The notes under the pieces are model-generated. The model made no database searches. It was not told the origin of the DNA and worked only from the letters and a program-made list of their open reading frames with translations. A program made the translations under genes and the position numbers. DNA of 42,885 nucleotides from an uncultured Eggerthellaceae bacterium. Its GTDB lineage: Bacteria > Actinomycetota > Coriobacteriia > Coriobacteriales > Eggerthellaceae. The stretch spans positions 1 through 42,885 of the forward strand of contig CAJURO010000015.1 in the NCBI GenBank assembly GCA_910588985.1. Reading direction: 5' to 3'. Below are positions 8,114 through 16,785 of this stretch, piece by piece. The first letter of the stretch is position 1. Each line of letters starts with the position of its first letter.

Positions 8114-9658
8114 TTATTCAGCACCAAAGCGTGCGTAAGCCTCTTCGAGCATCGCTGACAATCTTCGCGCACAAGCTGTGTACGCATCTTGGTCTGCCCA
8201 TGATGAACGTGGGTCGAGAATATCAGGGGAGCATCCAGGACACTCGCTCGGGAAGCTCAATCCGAAGATGTCGTCGGTGCAATACTCAGCCTCATCAAGG
8301 CTTCCAGAGATCGCAGCGTTCACCATGCTCCTCGTAGCGCGAAGCGAGATGCGCTCCCCTCTCCCATTCCAGCCTGTGTTGATGAGAAAGACGTTCGCTC
8401 CTGTCGACTCCACGCGCTCACGAAGCATCTCGGCATACAGGACAGGGCTCAACGGCAGGAACGGCTCGCCAAAGCACGTAGAGAAGGTCGGTACAGGCTC
8501 GGTGATGCCAACCTCGGTGCCCGCGACCTTCGAGGTGTATCCACAAAGGAAGTAATACATGGCTTGATCGAGCGTTAGCTTCGATATGGGAGGCAACACA
8601 CCGAAGGCATCTGCAGTAAGGAAGATCACCGTTGATGGTACGCGGCCCATCCCGCTTGGAACGATATTGCGAATATGGTCGATCGGATAGGCTGCACGCG
8701 TATTCTCGGTGATCGAATTGTCATGGAAATCAAGATGTCGCGTTGTAGGGTCGAGCGCAACGTTCTCAACAAGCGCACCGAACTTGATGGCGTCGAAGAT
8801 GTCTGGCTCATGCTCACGATCGAGATCGATGCATTTCGCATAGCAACCACCTTCGAAGTTGAACACCATATCATCAGCCCAGCCATGCTCATCATCGCCA
8901 ATGAGCTTGCGCGATGGATCGGCTGATAGCGTGGTCTTGCCCGTGCCCGAGAGCCCAAAGAAGATGGCTGTATCACCATCTGTTCCCACGTTCGCTGAGC
9001 AGTGCATCGGCAGCACGTCAAGATGAGGGAGCACGTAGTTCATGATGGAGAAGATGCATTTCTTGATCTCTCCTGCATAGCGCGTGCCGCAGATGAGCGC
9101 CCGCTTGGCAGCGTAATCGATCAAGATAGCAGCATCGCTTTCCACCCCATCCCTTGCGGGATCGCACAAGAACGTCGGCGCAACGAGCACCGTGTAATCT
9201 GAAACGAAGTCTCGAAGCTGCTTTCGTGATGGACGACGAAGGAGCTGATTGACGAAGAGAGCTTGAGAAGCCAGCTCTCCTATGACGCGAAAGCAGCGTG
9301 CGTGCTCAGGGAAGACACCCGCAAACCCATCGAACACGTAGAGGGGCTCTTCTGAGAGATGCTGGGCTACGCGACCATACAGAGCATCAAATACCTCTCT
9401 CGAGATCGGCCGATTGACCTCGCCCCACGCGATCTCATCGTGTACTTCAGGCGAATCGACGATGAACTTATCCTTTGCCGACCGCCCCGTGCGAGATCCT
9501 GTATTCACTACGAGTGCTCCCGTATCACAGAGAAGGCCTTCTTCCTTGCGCAATGCATGCTCGATGAGAACAGCAGGGGCAAGGTTTCGAAACACCTCTT
9601 TTTGCGGAGAAATGCCTGCACTCGTAAGGTCGATATCGTCTAGCTGGATAGCGTGCAT
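8114..9658 (-). CDS. pckA: Phosphoenolpyruvate carboxykinase (ATP)
   Basis: The product is 514 residues, close to the 530-540 typical of the ATP-dependent enzyme, which interconverts oxaloacetate and PEP. Visible motifs are NTGSRTGRSAKDKFIVD near the N-terminus, CGTRYAGEIKK, MHCSANVG, the kinase-1a loop GLSGTGKTTLS (about residues 235-245) and the kinase-2 motif GDDEHGW. A C-terminal INTGWNGRG segment is also present. An upstream in-frame ATG exists, but GAGAGG directly before the ATG at 9658 sets the start. In anaerobes PckA often works towards oxaloacetate during fermentation. The gene is monocistronic, and repeat copy A starts at its stop codon. Confidence 0.96.
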   Translation of the reverse strand: MHAIQLDDIDLTSAGISPQKEVFRNLAPAVLIEHALRKEEGLLCDTGALVVNTGSRTGRSAKDKFIVDSPEVHDEIAWGEVNRPISREVFDALYGRVAQHLSEEPLYVFDGFAGVFPEHARCFRVIGELASQALFVNQLLRRPSRKQLRDFVSDYTVLVAPTFLCDPARDGVESDAAILIDYAAKRALICGTRYAGEIKKCIFSIMNYVLPHLDVLPMHCSANVGTDGDTAIFFGLSGTGKTTLSADPSRKLIGDDEHGWADDMVFNFEGGCYAKCIDLDREHEPDIFDAIKFGALVENVALDPTTRHLDFHDNSITENTRAAYPIDHIRNIVPSGMGRVPSTVIFLTADAFGVLPPISKLTLDQAMYYFLCGYTSKVAGTEVGITEPVPTFSTCFGEPFLPLSPVLYAEMLRERVESTGANVFLINTGWNGRGERISLRATRSMVNAAISGSLDEAEYCTDDIFGLSFPSECPGCSPDILDPRSSWADQDAYTACARRLSAMLEEAYARFGAE

Positions 9659-9805
9659 GATACCTCTCTGACGTCGGTTCGCCCCATTGTAGCACCCGAT
9701 GATTCGGGGGCACAGGCTACCTCTCTCTCGAAGCAACCAATCCACAGGCAAATCCTCCCTTGCATCTGAGGGCGAACAGAATTACCATGACTCCACTGAG
9801 TTCTG

Positions 9806-9935
9806 TTTCAGGGCGGGGTGAGATTCCCCACTGGCGGTAAGCCATATGGCAAGTCCGCGAGCTTCGCAACAAGCGAGGTTGATCCGGTGAGAATCCGGGA
9901 CCAACGGTTACAGTCCGGATGGAAGAGGCAGAAAG
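9806..9935 (+). promoter_or_regulatory. FMN riboswitch (RFN element)
   Basis: The conserved RFN blocks are all present in order: AGGGCGGGGTGAGATTCCCC (from 9810), ACTGGCGGTAAGCC, GTCCGCGAGC, GATCCGGTGAGAATCCGG, GACCAACGGTTACAGTCCGG and ATGGAAGAGG. The outer helix pairs TTTC (about 9806) with GAAA (about 9932). It ends about 9 bp before the ribU start, so FMN binding most likely masks the ribosome site (AAGGA at 9933-9937) and no separate terminator is seen. A weak TTGCAT/TACCAT promoter lies at 9760-9788. Confidence 0.95.
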
Positions 9936-9943
9936 GAACCCTT

Positions 9944-10636
9944 ATGGATGGGAACACCTCCCCATCTTCGGGCGCATCTCTGTGCACCGAAGATACCAAC
10001 AGCGCTATTGCGCAAGAACGAACCACTGTTCCAAAGCAACCCCGAGAGCTGAAGCAACCCACTGCGCAAGCCCCCATCAAGAACACGAATGCATGGTCAA
10101 CGCGACAGCTTGTCACCATGGCGCTTCTTTGTGCTATCGGCGTGTTGCTCTCCTTCATTGAGTTTCCCCTGCTCCCTGGGGTCACCTGGCTCAAATATGA
10201 TGCTTCCGCCATGCCTGCTATGGTCTGCGGCTTCGCATATGGGCCAGCAGGAGGCCTGGCCGTGGGCATAGTCGGAGCCATCCTCCACGGCATCCTCATG
10301 GCAGATTTCTCAGGTGCAATCATGAACATCTTCGTTGTCATCGGATTTGTTGCGCCCGCGGCGCTCATGTACAAGCGCTTTCATACGTTCCGCGGAGCTA
10401 TTCTTGGGTTGACCCTAGGTGTTCTTGGCGCTCTCATCATGGCCATTGTGGGAAACCTTATCATCACGCCTAATTGGCTTGGCGTACCACTTGATGCGGT
10501 GATCGCTCTCATCGTGCCTGTGCTCATACCCTTCAACCTTGCGAAGGCCGTACTCAACGCTCTCCTTACCCTCATCATCTACAAAGCCATCTCGAACCTC
10601 ATAACACCAAAGAAAGACCAGGTACAGGGTCGCTAG
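9944..10636 (+). CDS. ribU: ECF transporter S component, riboflavin-specific
   Basis: The product is about 230 residues. A polar, low-complexity N-terminal stretch of about 45 residues is followed by RQLVTMALLCAIGVLLSFIEFPLLPGVTWLKYDASAMPAMVCGFAYGP, the RibU-type core, and by five to six hydrophobic segments. LKYD and the GPAGG loop match the substrate-binding face of the family. The FMN riboswitch directly upstream makes riboflavin the most likely substrate. ATG 9944 follows AAGGA; longer in-frame starts lie within the riboswitch and are rejected. The stop codon abuts the ecfA start. The N-terminal extension is longer than usual for RibU. Confidence 0.92.
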   Translation: MDGNTSPSSGASLCTEDTNSAIAQERTTVPKQPRELKQPTAQAPIKNTNAWSTRQLVTMALLCAIGVLLSFIEFPLLPGVTWLKYDASAMPAMVCGFAYGPAGGLAVGIVGAILHGILMADFSGAIMNIFVVIGFVAPAALMYKRFHTFRGAILGLTLGVLGALIMAIVGNLIITPNWLGVPLDAVIALIVPVLIPFNLAKAVLNALLTLIIYKAISNLITPKKDQVQGR

Positions 10637-12601
10637 ATGAATGACCAGGATTTCGTCATCTTCGAGAGCGCATCGTTTTCCTACGATGGCACGAATGCCG
10701 TCTTCCGTGATCTTGATCTTACCGTCCCACAAGGGCAGTTCCTCTGTCTGCTCGGAGGAAATGGATCAGGAAAGTCGACGCTTGCGAAATGCATCAATGC
10801 GCTTCTCGCTCCTGATTCGGGACGTGTTCTCACCTTCGGACGCGACACGACAGATGCGGATGCAGCTTATTTCATCCGCTCTAATGCAGGGCTCGTATTC
10901 CAGAATCCTGATGATCAGTTGGTGGCATCGCTTGTAGAGAACGATGTTGCGTTCGGCCCAGAGAACCTTGGCGTTTCCGAGCAAGAGCTTCCGAAGATTG
11001 TTGCTGAAGCACTCTCCAGCGTCGGCTTGCAAGGCTTTGAGCTACGTGAAACATCATCTTTATCTGGAGGGCAAAAGCAGCGTGCCGCTATCGCGGGCAT
11101 CCTCGCTATGGATCCTGCCATGCTGATCCTCGATGAAGCATCTGCCATGCTCGATCCACGTGGACGTGCGGGGCTTTTACGCATATGCCGCGAGTTGCAT
11201 GAAACGGGCATGACCATCATCATGATCACGCACTACATGGAAGAAGCCGCCTGTGCTGATCGTGTCGTCGTCTTGGACAAGGGACGCGTTTGCGTGGATG
11301 GTGCACCAAACGATGTGCTCATTCGCACGAAAGAGCTATGCGAGCTGGGCCTTGATGTTCCTTTTGCGGCATCCCTTTCGCTTGAGCTGCGCGCACGCGG
11401 TGTCAACATTGCGCCGTGCGTGAAAGATCAGGAGCTTGAACAGGCGCTCGAGCAATTGGCGATCATGACAAGCTTCGCCGTTAACGCTGGTCGGAGCAGC
11501 GAATGCAGAACGCGGGTACCCATCACCTCTCAGGAAAGCACGAATCTTACGCACTTGCTTACAAGCGAGACAAAGGGCACCCTTGAGGAGGAGCTCATCG
11601 AGATCGAGCGCGAAGCAAGCCACATGACGAGCCCTCCTCTTCTTTCTCTGAAAGATGTGAGCTTCTCCTATATGCACCCTAAGCGCATGCAACGCACTCA
11701 AAGCACTCGGAGTAAGCAGGAGAACCGTTCAGCTGCCACCCATGCCGAGTGGGGCTCAGATCCTGAATCGCTCTGGGCGCTTCGCCATATCGACCTTGAT
11801 ATACACGAAGGGGAGTTCTTGGGGATAGCGGGGCACACAGGAAGCGGGAAGAGCACGCTCATCCAGCTGATGAATGGCCTGCTAGAACCCACTGAAGGAC
11901 AAGTGCTGTTCGGTGGGCAAGAGCTTGCCACCAAGGCGTCCATCCAAGAAGCACGCAGATCGGTAGGGCTCGTTTTTCAATATCCCGAATATCAGCTCTT
12001 TGCCGCAACCGTCTATGATGATGTCGCATTCGGCCCACGCAATCAGAAACGCTCTCCTGAACAGGTCGATGCCTGTGTTCGCACTGCACTCGCGAACGTC
12101 GGGCTTTCTTTTGATGATGTGGCGCAGAAAAGCCCTTTCGAGCTCTCTGGAGGTCAGCAGCGACGTGTTGCGCTTGCAGGAATCCTTGCCATGGAGCCGC
12201 GCATCCTTGTTCTTGACGAGCCTGCCGCTGGTCTCGACCCGCAAGGGCGCGAGGAGCTTCTCTCGCTCATTAGCGCCTTGCATCAGCGAGGCCTTACCTG
12301 CGTGATGATCTCGCATTCCATGGATGACCTTGCATGCATGGCAGAGCGCATCCTCATTCTCAATAAAGGAGAGGTATTTGCCTGTAACATCCCCTCTCTC
12401 GTCTTCGCAAACGAGGAGGCTTTGCACAACATCGGGCTTGGCGTTCCTGCAGCGCAGGCCCTTGCGCGATCGCTGCAAAGGAAGGGCTGGCCTCTTGAGC
12501 GGCCTCTCTATGATGAAGCGAGCCTTGCCGATGACCTGAGCTTCCTCTTATCGCCGTCCGCATCCTCGCCCTCGATGAAGGTGGAGGTCCCTCATGAATG
12601 A
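10637..12601 (+). CDS. ecfA: ECF transporter energy-coupling ATPase, two ATPase domains fused (EcfA-EcfA')
   Basis: One 654-residue protein carries two complete ABC ATPase domains. Domain 1 has Walker A GGNGSGKST (about 40-48), Q-loop VFQNPDDQ, signature LSGGQKQR and Walker B LILDEASAMLDP. Domain 2 has Walker A GHTGSGKST (about 399-407), VFQYPEYQ, LSGGQQRR and LVLDEPAAGLDP. They correspond to EcfA1 and EcfA2, normally separate proteins. The linker (about residues 275-340) is polar and low in complexity. The gene starts immediately after the ribU stop and overlaps ecfT by 8 bp, so RibU, the ATPase dimer and EcfT form one operon and one riboflavin uptake complex. Confidence 0.93.
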   Translation: MNDQDFVIFESASFSYDGTNAVFRDLDLTVPQGQFLCLLGGNGSGKSTLAKCINALLAPDSGRVLTFGRDTTDADAAYFIRSNAGLVFQNPDDQLVASLVENDVAFGPENLGVSEQELPKIVAEALSSVGLQGFELRETSSLSGGQKQRAAIAGILAMDPAMLILDEASAMLDPRGRAGLLRICRELHETGMTIIMITHYMEEAACADRVVVLDKGRVCVDGAPNDVLIRTKELCELGLDVPFAASLSLELRARGVNIAPCVKDQELEQALEQLAIMTSFAVNAGRSSECRTRVPITSQESTNLTHLLTSETKGTLEEELIEIEREASHMTSPPLLSLKDVSFSYMHPKRMQRTQSTRSKQENRSAATHAEWGSDPESLWALRHIDLDIHEGEFLGIAGHTGSGKSTLIQLMNGLLEPTEGQVLFGGQELATKASIQEARRSVGLVFQYPEYQLFAATVYDDVAFGPRNQKRSPEQVDACVRTALANVGLSFDDVAQKSPFELSGGQQRRVALAGILAMEPRILVLDEPAAGLDPQGREELLSLISALHQRGLTCVMISHSMDDLACMAERILILNKGEVFACNIPSLVFANEEALHNIGLGVPAAQALARSLQRKGWPLERPLYDEASLADDLSFLLSPSASSPSMKVEVPHE

Positions 12602-13409
12602 GAAAGCTTTCTTTGGTCGCTATTGGCCAGGCACAAGCCCTGTTCATCGCCTTGACCCACGCACGAAGCTTCTTCTCTCGCTTGCATTCATGATCATCGT
12701 CTTCCTTGCAAGCGGCTGGATCGGCCTTGCCGTATGCGCGGTATTCACCCTGTTCTTCTATGTTCTTGCGAACATCCCCCTGATACAGGCTGCGCGCTCG
12801 ATCGCGCCCCTCCTCTTCATTGTCGTCATAACGGCATTGCTGAACGTTTTCTTTGTTCAGGGTGGCACCATTTACTTTCAATGGGGCATCATCTGCATCA
12901 GCGAAGCAGGCCTTGCACATGCAGCGTTCATCTCCATGCGTCTCATCCTCTTGCTGCTTGGCGTGAGCTTGCTTACCTTGACCACCACGAACCTTGATAT
13001 AACCGAAGCGTTCGAGCGGCTCCTTGCGCCTCTCGCCCGTATTGGCTTTCCAGCGCATGAGCTTGCCATGATGATGGGGATCGCGCTGCGCTTCCTTCCT
13101 CAGTTTGCTCTTGAGCTGCGCACTGTTTACCGCGCACAAGCAAGTCGTGGCGCCCAGTTCACTGCCAATCCCTTCCGCGGAGGCGCAACCTCGCTTTCGT
13201 CTCTCATCGTGCCTTTGTTCGCAAGCGCGTTCCGTCATGCCGAGACGCTCTCGTCTGCTATGGAGGCGCGCTGCTATCATGGTGGCGTTGGTCGAACGCG
13301 ACTTCATCCGCTTGCTTTTGCACGCCAAGACGTTATCGCTGTGGGAGCAATGGCCTGCATGCTCGCAACAGTGATAGCAGCGAACATCCTTCAAGGAATC
13401 ATCTTCTAA
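12594..13409 (+). CDS. ecfT: ECF transporter transmembrane protein EcfT
   Basis: The 271-residue membrane protein has the EcfT coupling motifs AQASRG (about residues 182-187) and AMEARCYHGG (about 222-231), which contact the two ATPases. Five or so hydrophobic segments span residues 25-150 and 245-268, and HRLDPRTKLLL near the N-terminus is typical. It overlaps the 3' end of ecfA by 8 bp. The third residue of the second X-R-G-type motif is Cys (ARCY) rather than the common Gly (ARGY), a small deviation. Confidence 0.92.
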   Translation: MNEKAFFGRYWPGTSPVHRLDPRTKLLLSLAFMIIVFLASGWIGLAVCAVFTLFFYVLANIPLIQAARSIAPLLFIVVITALLNVFFVQGGTIYFQWGIICISEAGLAHAAFISMRLILLLLGVSLLTLTTTNLDITEAFERLLAPLARIGFPAHELAMMMGIALRFLPQFALELRTVYRAQASRGAQFTANPFRGGATSLSSLIVPLFASAFRHAETLSSAMEARCYHGGVGRTRLHPLAFARQDVIAVGAMACMLATVIAANILQGIIF

Positions 13410-13419
13410 AGAAGGCCGC

Positions 13420-13890
13420 ATGAAGAATGAGCTCGATTATCTACTCGGAAGGGACACGGTCATGACAAGTGATACGAACAACGGGATGAGAAGGATCGTT
13501 GAATATCTGACGAGCGTACCCGCATGGTATCTTGCTACGAGCGAGAATGGACAGCCCCATGTGAGGCCATTCAGCTTTGCTGCGATAGATCAAGAAAGGA
13601 TCTGGTTCGCCACCGCAAACACAAAGGACGTCTATCGAGAGCTTGAGGCAAATCCCCTTTTCGAGCTTACGGCATGGAAGCCAGGAAGCGGATGGATCAT
13701 CGTGCGCGGGCGCGCTGACCTTGACGACACGGCAGGCGAAGAGACACTCTACGCCGCATGGAAGCATCTGGAATCAATTGGCGAAAGCTACGACGGACCA
13801 CATGATGAACGCCTTGTGCTCTTCTCCTTCACCGAAGGAGAAGCTTGGCTCTGTGACATCGATGGCACCTGGAACCCCATCGAGCTTTGA
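13420..13890 (+). CDS. Pyridoxamine 5'-phosphate oxidase-like flavin-binding protein
   Basis: The 156-residue protein contains a split-barrel flavin-binding fold: WYLATSENGQPHVRPFSFAAID (about residues 36-57), IWFATANTKDVYRELEANP and ELTAWKPGSGWIIVRGRADL. These are standard features of the small FMN/PNPOx-like family. The start is 10 bp after the ecfT stop; an internal ATG at 13462 with GGAAGGG upstream is an alternative start that would remove 14 residues. The position at the end of an FMN-riboswitch-led operon suggests a flavin user co-expressed with riboflavin uptake. The substrate is unknown. Confidence 0.8.
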   Translation: MKNELDYLLGRDTVMTSDTNNGMRRIVEYLTSVPAWYLATSENGQPHVRPFSFAAIDQERIWFATANTKDVYRELEANPLFELTAWKPGSGWIIVRGRADLDDTAGEETLYAAWKHLESIGESYDGPHDERLVLFSFTEGEAWLCDIDGTWNPIEL

Positions 13891-13893
13891 CGG

Positions 13894-13910
13894 GGAGTGA
13901 CCATCACTCC
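13894..13910. terminator. Small hairpin between convergent genes
   Basis: GGAGTGA (13894-13900), CCA, TCACTCC (13904-13910) form a 7-bp stem in the 13-bp gap between convergent genes and include the CDF stop codon. There is no T-run, so terminator activity is uncertain. Confidence 0.35.
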
Positions 13911-15010
13911 GTATAATCTGCATCGATCTGCACATCGAACGAGTAATCGGGATAATCCCTCTTCATCTCATCCACGATCTCAGAGACGATCTTCTCGCCA
14001 TCTGCGCAAATCTCAATAACAAGATCGAAATAGCATGTCTTCGTATCGGGATCGACATAAAAAGCATGTATCCCTAGGATGCTCTCGTTGTCTTTTGCCC
14101 GCTCATCCAATCTCTTCTTCATTGACTGGAATTCTGGAGTCGTGTTGTCGACGTAGATACCCACCGTGAGGTCAACTTTGAACTTGTCTCGCAACCCCTT
14201 CGTGATGCTTCGGCTAAGCTCGCTAACCTGACGAGCTGTCATATCATCAGGTACTTTGATGTGAACGGAACCGAGAACCTTGTTCGGGCCAAAATTGTCA
14301 AGTATGACATCATGGACATCACGAACGCTTGGGAATGTCCTGATAAATGCCTTGATATCTGCAACCATCTTGCGATCCTCAGGGCTTCCGATGATGGGGC
14401 CAAGCGCATCACGTAGGACATCGATGCCTGCCTTGCATACAACGAGCGAGATGATCGCTCCAACGAAGCCGTCGATGTTGACGCCCCATACATTCTGAGC
14501 AACGGCCACCACAAGCGTTCCCGCCGAAAGCACCGCATCATAATCTGAGTCGATGCCCGATGCGATAAGCGCCTCGCATTGCGTTTTATCGCCAAACCGC
14601 TTGAACACGATTCCGAGCGCAACCTTCGCAAGGATAGCGACGACGATGACCACGATGGCGATCGTCGAATAGCTTGGGGTCCCAGGATGGATGATCTTGA
14701 GGATGGATTCGCGCAACGAGATGACACCCGCAACGAGGATGATGATAGCGATGACCACTGAGGTCAGATACTCTATGCGCCCATACCCAAAGGGATGCTT
14801 CTTATCAGGACGCTTTCCCGCAACCTTCGTGCCAACAATGGTGATGATGGATGAGAGCGCATCAGTCGCGTTGTTGACCCCGTCCAAGATGATAGCGATG
14901 GAGCTCGAAAGGAAGCCCACGATGAGCTTGAAGACAACAAGGAGCATATTGCCCGCAATGCCGATGACGCTCCCCTTGACGATCTCCCGTTCTCTTGCTT
15001 CTGGCGTCAT
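13904..15010 (-). CDS. Cation diffusion facilitator (CDF) family transporter
   Basis: The 368-residue protein has the CDF layout: six transmembrane segments in the first 210 residues and a long cytoplasmic C-terminal domain. Metal-site residues are DGVNNATDALSS in TM2 (two Asp, about residues 43 and 48) and DSDYDAVLSAG in TM5. The TM5 site has Asp where many Zn transporters have His, which fits the Mn/Fe-type branch, though metal choice cannot be fixed by eye. HPFGYGRIEY is the typical loop between TM2 and TM3. It is followed upstream on the same strand by hemolysin III with a 15-bp gap, so they may be co-transcribed. Role: proton-coupled divalent metal export. Confidence 0.9.
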   Translation of the reverse strand: MTPEAREREIVKGSVIGIAGNMLLVVFKLIVGFLSSSIAIILDGVNNATDALSSIITIVGTKVAGKRPDKKHPFGYGRIEYLTSVVIAIIILVAGVISLRESILKIIHPGTPSYSTIAIVVIVVAILAKVALGIVFKRFGDKTQCEALIASGIDSDYDAVLSAGTLVVAVAQNVWGVNIDGFVGAIISLVVCKAGIDVLRDALGPIIGSPEDRKMVADIKAFIRTFPSVRDVHDVILDNFGPNKVLGSVHIKVPDDMTARQVSELSRSITKGLRDKFKVDLTVGIYVDNTTPEFQSMKKRLDERAKDNESILGIHAFYVDPDTKTCYFDLVIEICADGEKIVSEIVDEMKRDYPDYSFDVQIDADYTE

Positions 15011-15025
15011 CTTCGCTCCTCTTAT

Positions 15026-15703
15026 CTAGAGCACGAAAAGGATGATCGAGAGGAACTGGCAGATCGAGCCTGCTAGAACGAACACATGAAACACGGTATG
15101 CAGATAGCGCACGCGCTTGAGGATGTAGAAGATCGCGCCAACCGTATAGCAAAGGCCACCTGCGACGAGCAGCCAAAAACCCGCTGGAGCCATGAGCCCA
15201 TACAGGGCTGGCAGATACACCACGATGCTCCATCCGAGGAGCACGTAGAGCGCTGCTGATATCCAACGCGGGCGATACGTCCAAAACGCCTCAAGGGCAA
15301 TGCCGATGCATGACACGACCCATACGAAGACGGCAAGCCACAAACCCCCGACATCCCAAAGCGTGACCAAGCAATAAGGCGAATAGGTTCCTGCGATCAA
15401 GAGATAGATCCCTGAATGGTCAAGCACTTTGAATACCCGCTTGGCACGCACTGCGGTGAGCGCATGATAGAGGGTCGACATGGTGTATTCGATGATGAGC
15501 GATATCCCATAGATCAGCGCCGCGCAAAGCAGAAGACCGCCCCCGTCTGCCACCGCCTTCACGATCGAAAGAACAAGGGCTGCGATCCCTAAGAGCGCGC
15601 CGATGCCATGCGTGATCGAATTGGCGATCTCCTCGCCTGTTGAATACTCGCGAATAGGCCTCTGCTCTCGCTTGCGCTCCATGCTCATGCTTGCTGCAAC
15701 CAT
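15026..15703 (-). CDS. Hemolysin III family (YqfA/TrhA-type) membrane protein
   Basis: About 225 residues from the ATG at 15703, with seven transmembrane segments. Family motifs are ANSITHGIGALLG (first His), STLYHAL and KVLDHSGIYLLIAGTYSP, and the C-terminal H of RVRYLHTVFHVFVLAGS. These histidines and aspartate form the probable metal site of the progestin/adiponectin-receptor-like superfamily. Longer in-frame starts overlap the end of the upstream C26 gene, while GGTGGTGAG before 15703 gives a normal 22-bp gap. The gene lies in a same-strand run with the C26 amidase upstream and the CDF downstream. Function in bacteria is poorly defined (membrane or lipid homeostasis). Confidence 0.88.
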   Translation of the reverse strand: MVAASMSMERKREQRPIREYSTGEEIANSITHGIGALLGIAALVLSIVKAVADGGGLLLCAALIYGISLIIEYTMSTLYHALTAVRAKRVFKVLDHSGIYLLIAGTYSPYCLVTLWDVGGLWLAVFVWVVSCIGIALEAFWTYRPRWISAALYVLLGWSIVVYLPALYGLMAPAGFWLLVAGGLCYTVGAIFYILKRVRYLHTVFHVFVLAGSICQFLSIILFVL

Positions 15704-15725
15704 GCGCTCACCACCGTTCTCTTCG

Positions 15726-16550
15726 CTACATCGCATCCGCGAATGCGATCTTGGGCCAATGGCCGTCACATTCATGGCGAAGGATGCGCAAGCGATCACC
15801 GCACCCACTCTCGACATACCTTGCTTCGCCCGCCTTCTTCACAAGCGATCGGAAGAGCGTGCCCATGACCTTGCCGCCCGCGAAGAATTCAGGATGCCAC
15901 TGGACGCCGATGAAGAAGTCCAAAGCTGGGTCCTCGATCGCCTCGATGAGGCCGTCGGTTGACCATGCGCAGGCACGCAAGCAGGGGGCAAGCGTCTTGA
16001 TGCCCTGATGATGCATCGTGTTCACCGACGCTTCCTCAAGCTCGAGCATCGAACCCAGCAAAGAATCGGCATCGATGTGGACCTTATGGGTCGGCAGCGC
16101 ATAATCAAGCTCTTGCCAATGGATGAGCTCGCGATCCCCCGCTTCGAACTGATCGGCGATATCCTCGTAAAGCGACCCACCCAATGAGACGTTCATCATC
16201 TGCATACCACGGCAAATGCCCAGGACAGGTACATTGAACTGCCGCGCGAAGCTCAAGATAAGGTATTCGAGCTCTTCGCGTCCTGGCGTGAGCTCGGTAA
16301 GCTTCCCATAAGCGATGTCACCGCCATAGCGAACAGGGCTGATGTCATTGCCACCAGAGAGCAAGAACCCATCGATGCTCGGGAAGAGAGCTTCATAGAC
16401 TGAGACATCGGATGTGAAAGGCAGCGCTATAGGCGCGCCACCAGCAGAAACGATGGCGTTCGCATAGCGGTTCGGCATCTTGAGCATATCCTCATCGATG
16501 CTGAGAGCAGACACGATGCCGATGATCGGCTTTCGCGCATTCGCCATTGC
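15726..16550 (-). CDS. Peptidase C26 / gamma-glutamyl-GABA hydrolase-type class I amidotransferase
   Basis: About 274 residues. The nucleophile elbow is VLGICRGMQMMN (Cys near residue 108), the oxyanion strand is GFLLSGGNDISP, and the His-Glu pair lies in VQWHPEFF. These define the C26 (PuuD-like) hydrolases, which cleave gamma-glutamyl amides. The C-terminal tail after the WHPE motif is about 40 residues longer than the minimal domain. ATG 16550 was chosen; a longer form from 16601 has no better ribosome site. No polyamine genes are adjacent, so the substrate is open. Confidence 0.88.
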   Translation of the reverse strand, partial: AMANARKPIIGIVSALSIDEDMLKMPNRYANAIVSAGGAPIALPFTSDVSVYEALFPSIDGFLLSGGNDISPVRYGGDIAYGKLTELTPGREELEYLILSFARQFNVPVLGICRGMQMMNVSLGGSLYEDIADQFEAGDRELIHWQELDYALPTHKVHIDADSLLGSMLELEEASVNTMHHQGIKTLAPCLRACAWSTDGLIEAIEDPALDFFIGVQWHPEFFAGGKVMGTLFRSLVKKAGEARYVESGCGDRLRILRHECDGHWPKIAFADAM

Positions 16551-16735
16551 TCTTTTCTCGATGTCAGCCACTATGCGCTCTTGCCTCTTCCCTCGAATCA
16601 AAAAGACCTCTCTTCAAAGTAATGAACCAGTATAGTCCCAAAGAGCACAGAGGCCGACTAGAGCGCCTTGAAAGCGCATGATCCGTAAACACCATGCAAC
16701 CACCGATGCGAGACCGTGACGCAATGGTTAGGCAT

Positions 16736-16771
16736 GATTGCGAAGAGATGCTCAAACACCTCCTCGCAATC
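16736..16771. repeat. Interrupted 12-bp inverted repeat
   Basis: GATTGCGAAGAG (16736-16747) and CTCCTCGCAATC (16760-16771) pair with one mismatch around a 12-nt loop, 15 bp after the trpB2 stop on the minus strand. Possible transcription end for trpB2, but with no T-run. Confidence 0.4.
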
Positions 16772-16785
16772 GCGGTCCTTCGCCG

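Noticed and set aside
12360..13421. 353-residue minus-strand ORF opposite ecfA/ecfT
   Set aside because: Low-complexity, charged shadow of the ECF genes; no family recognised.
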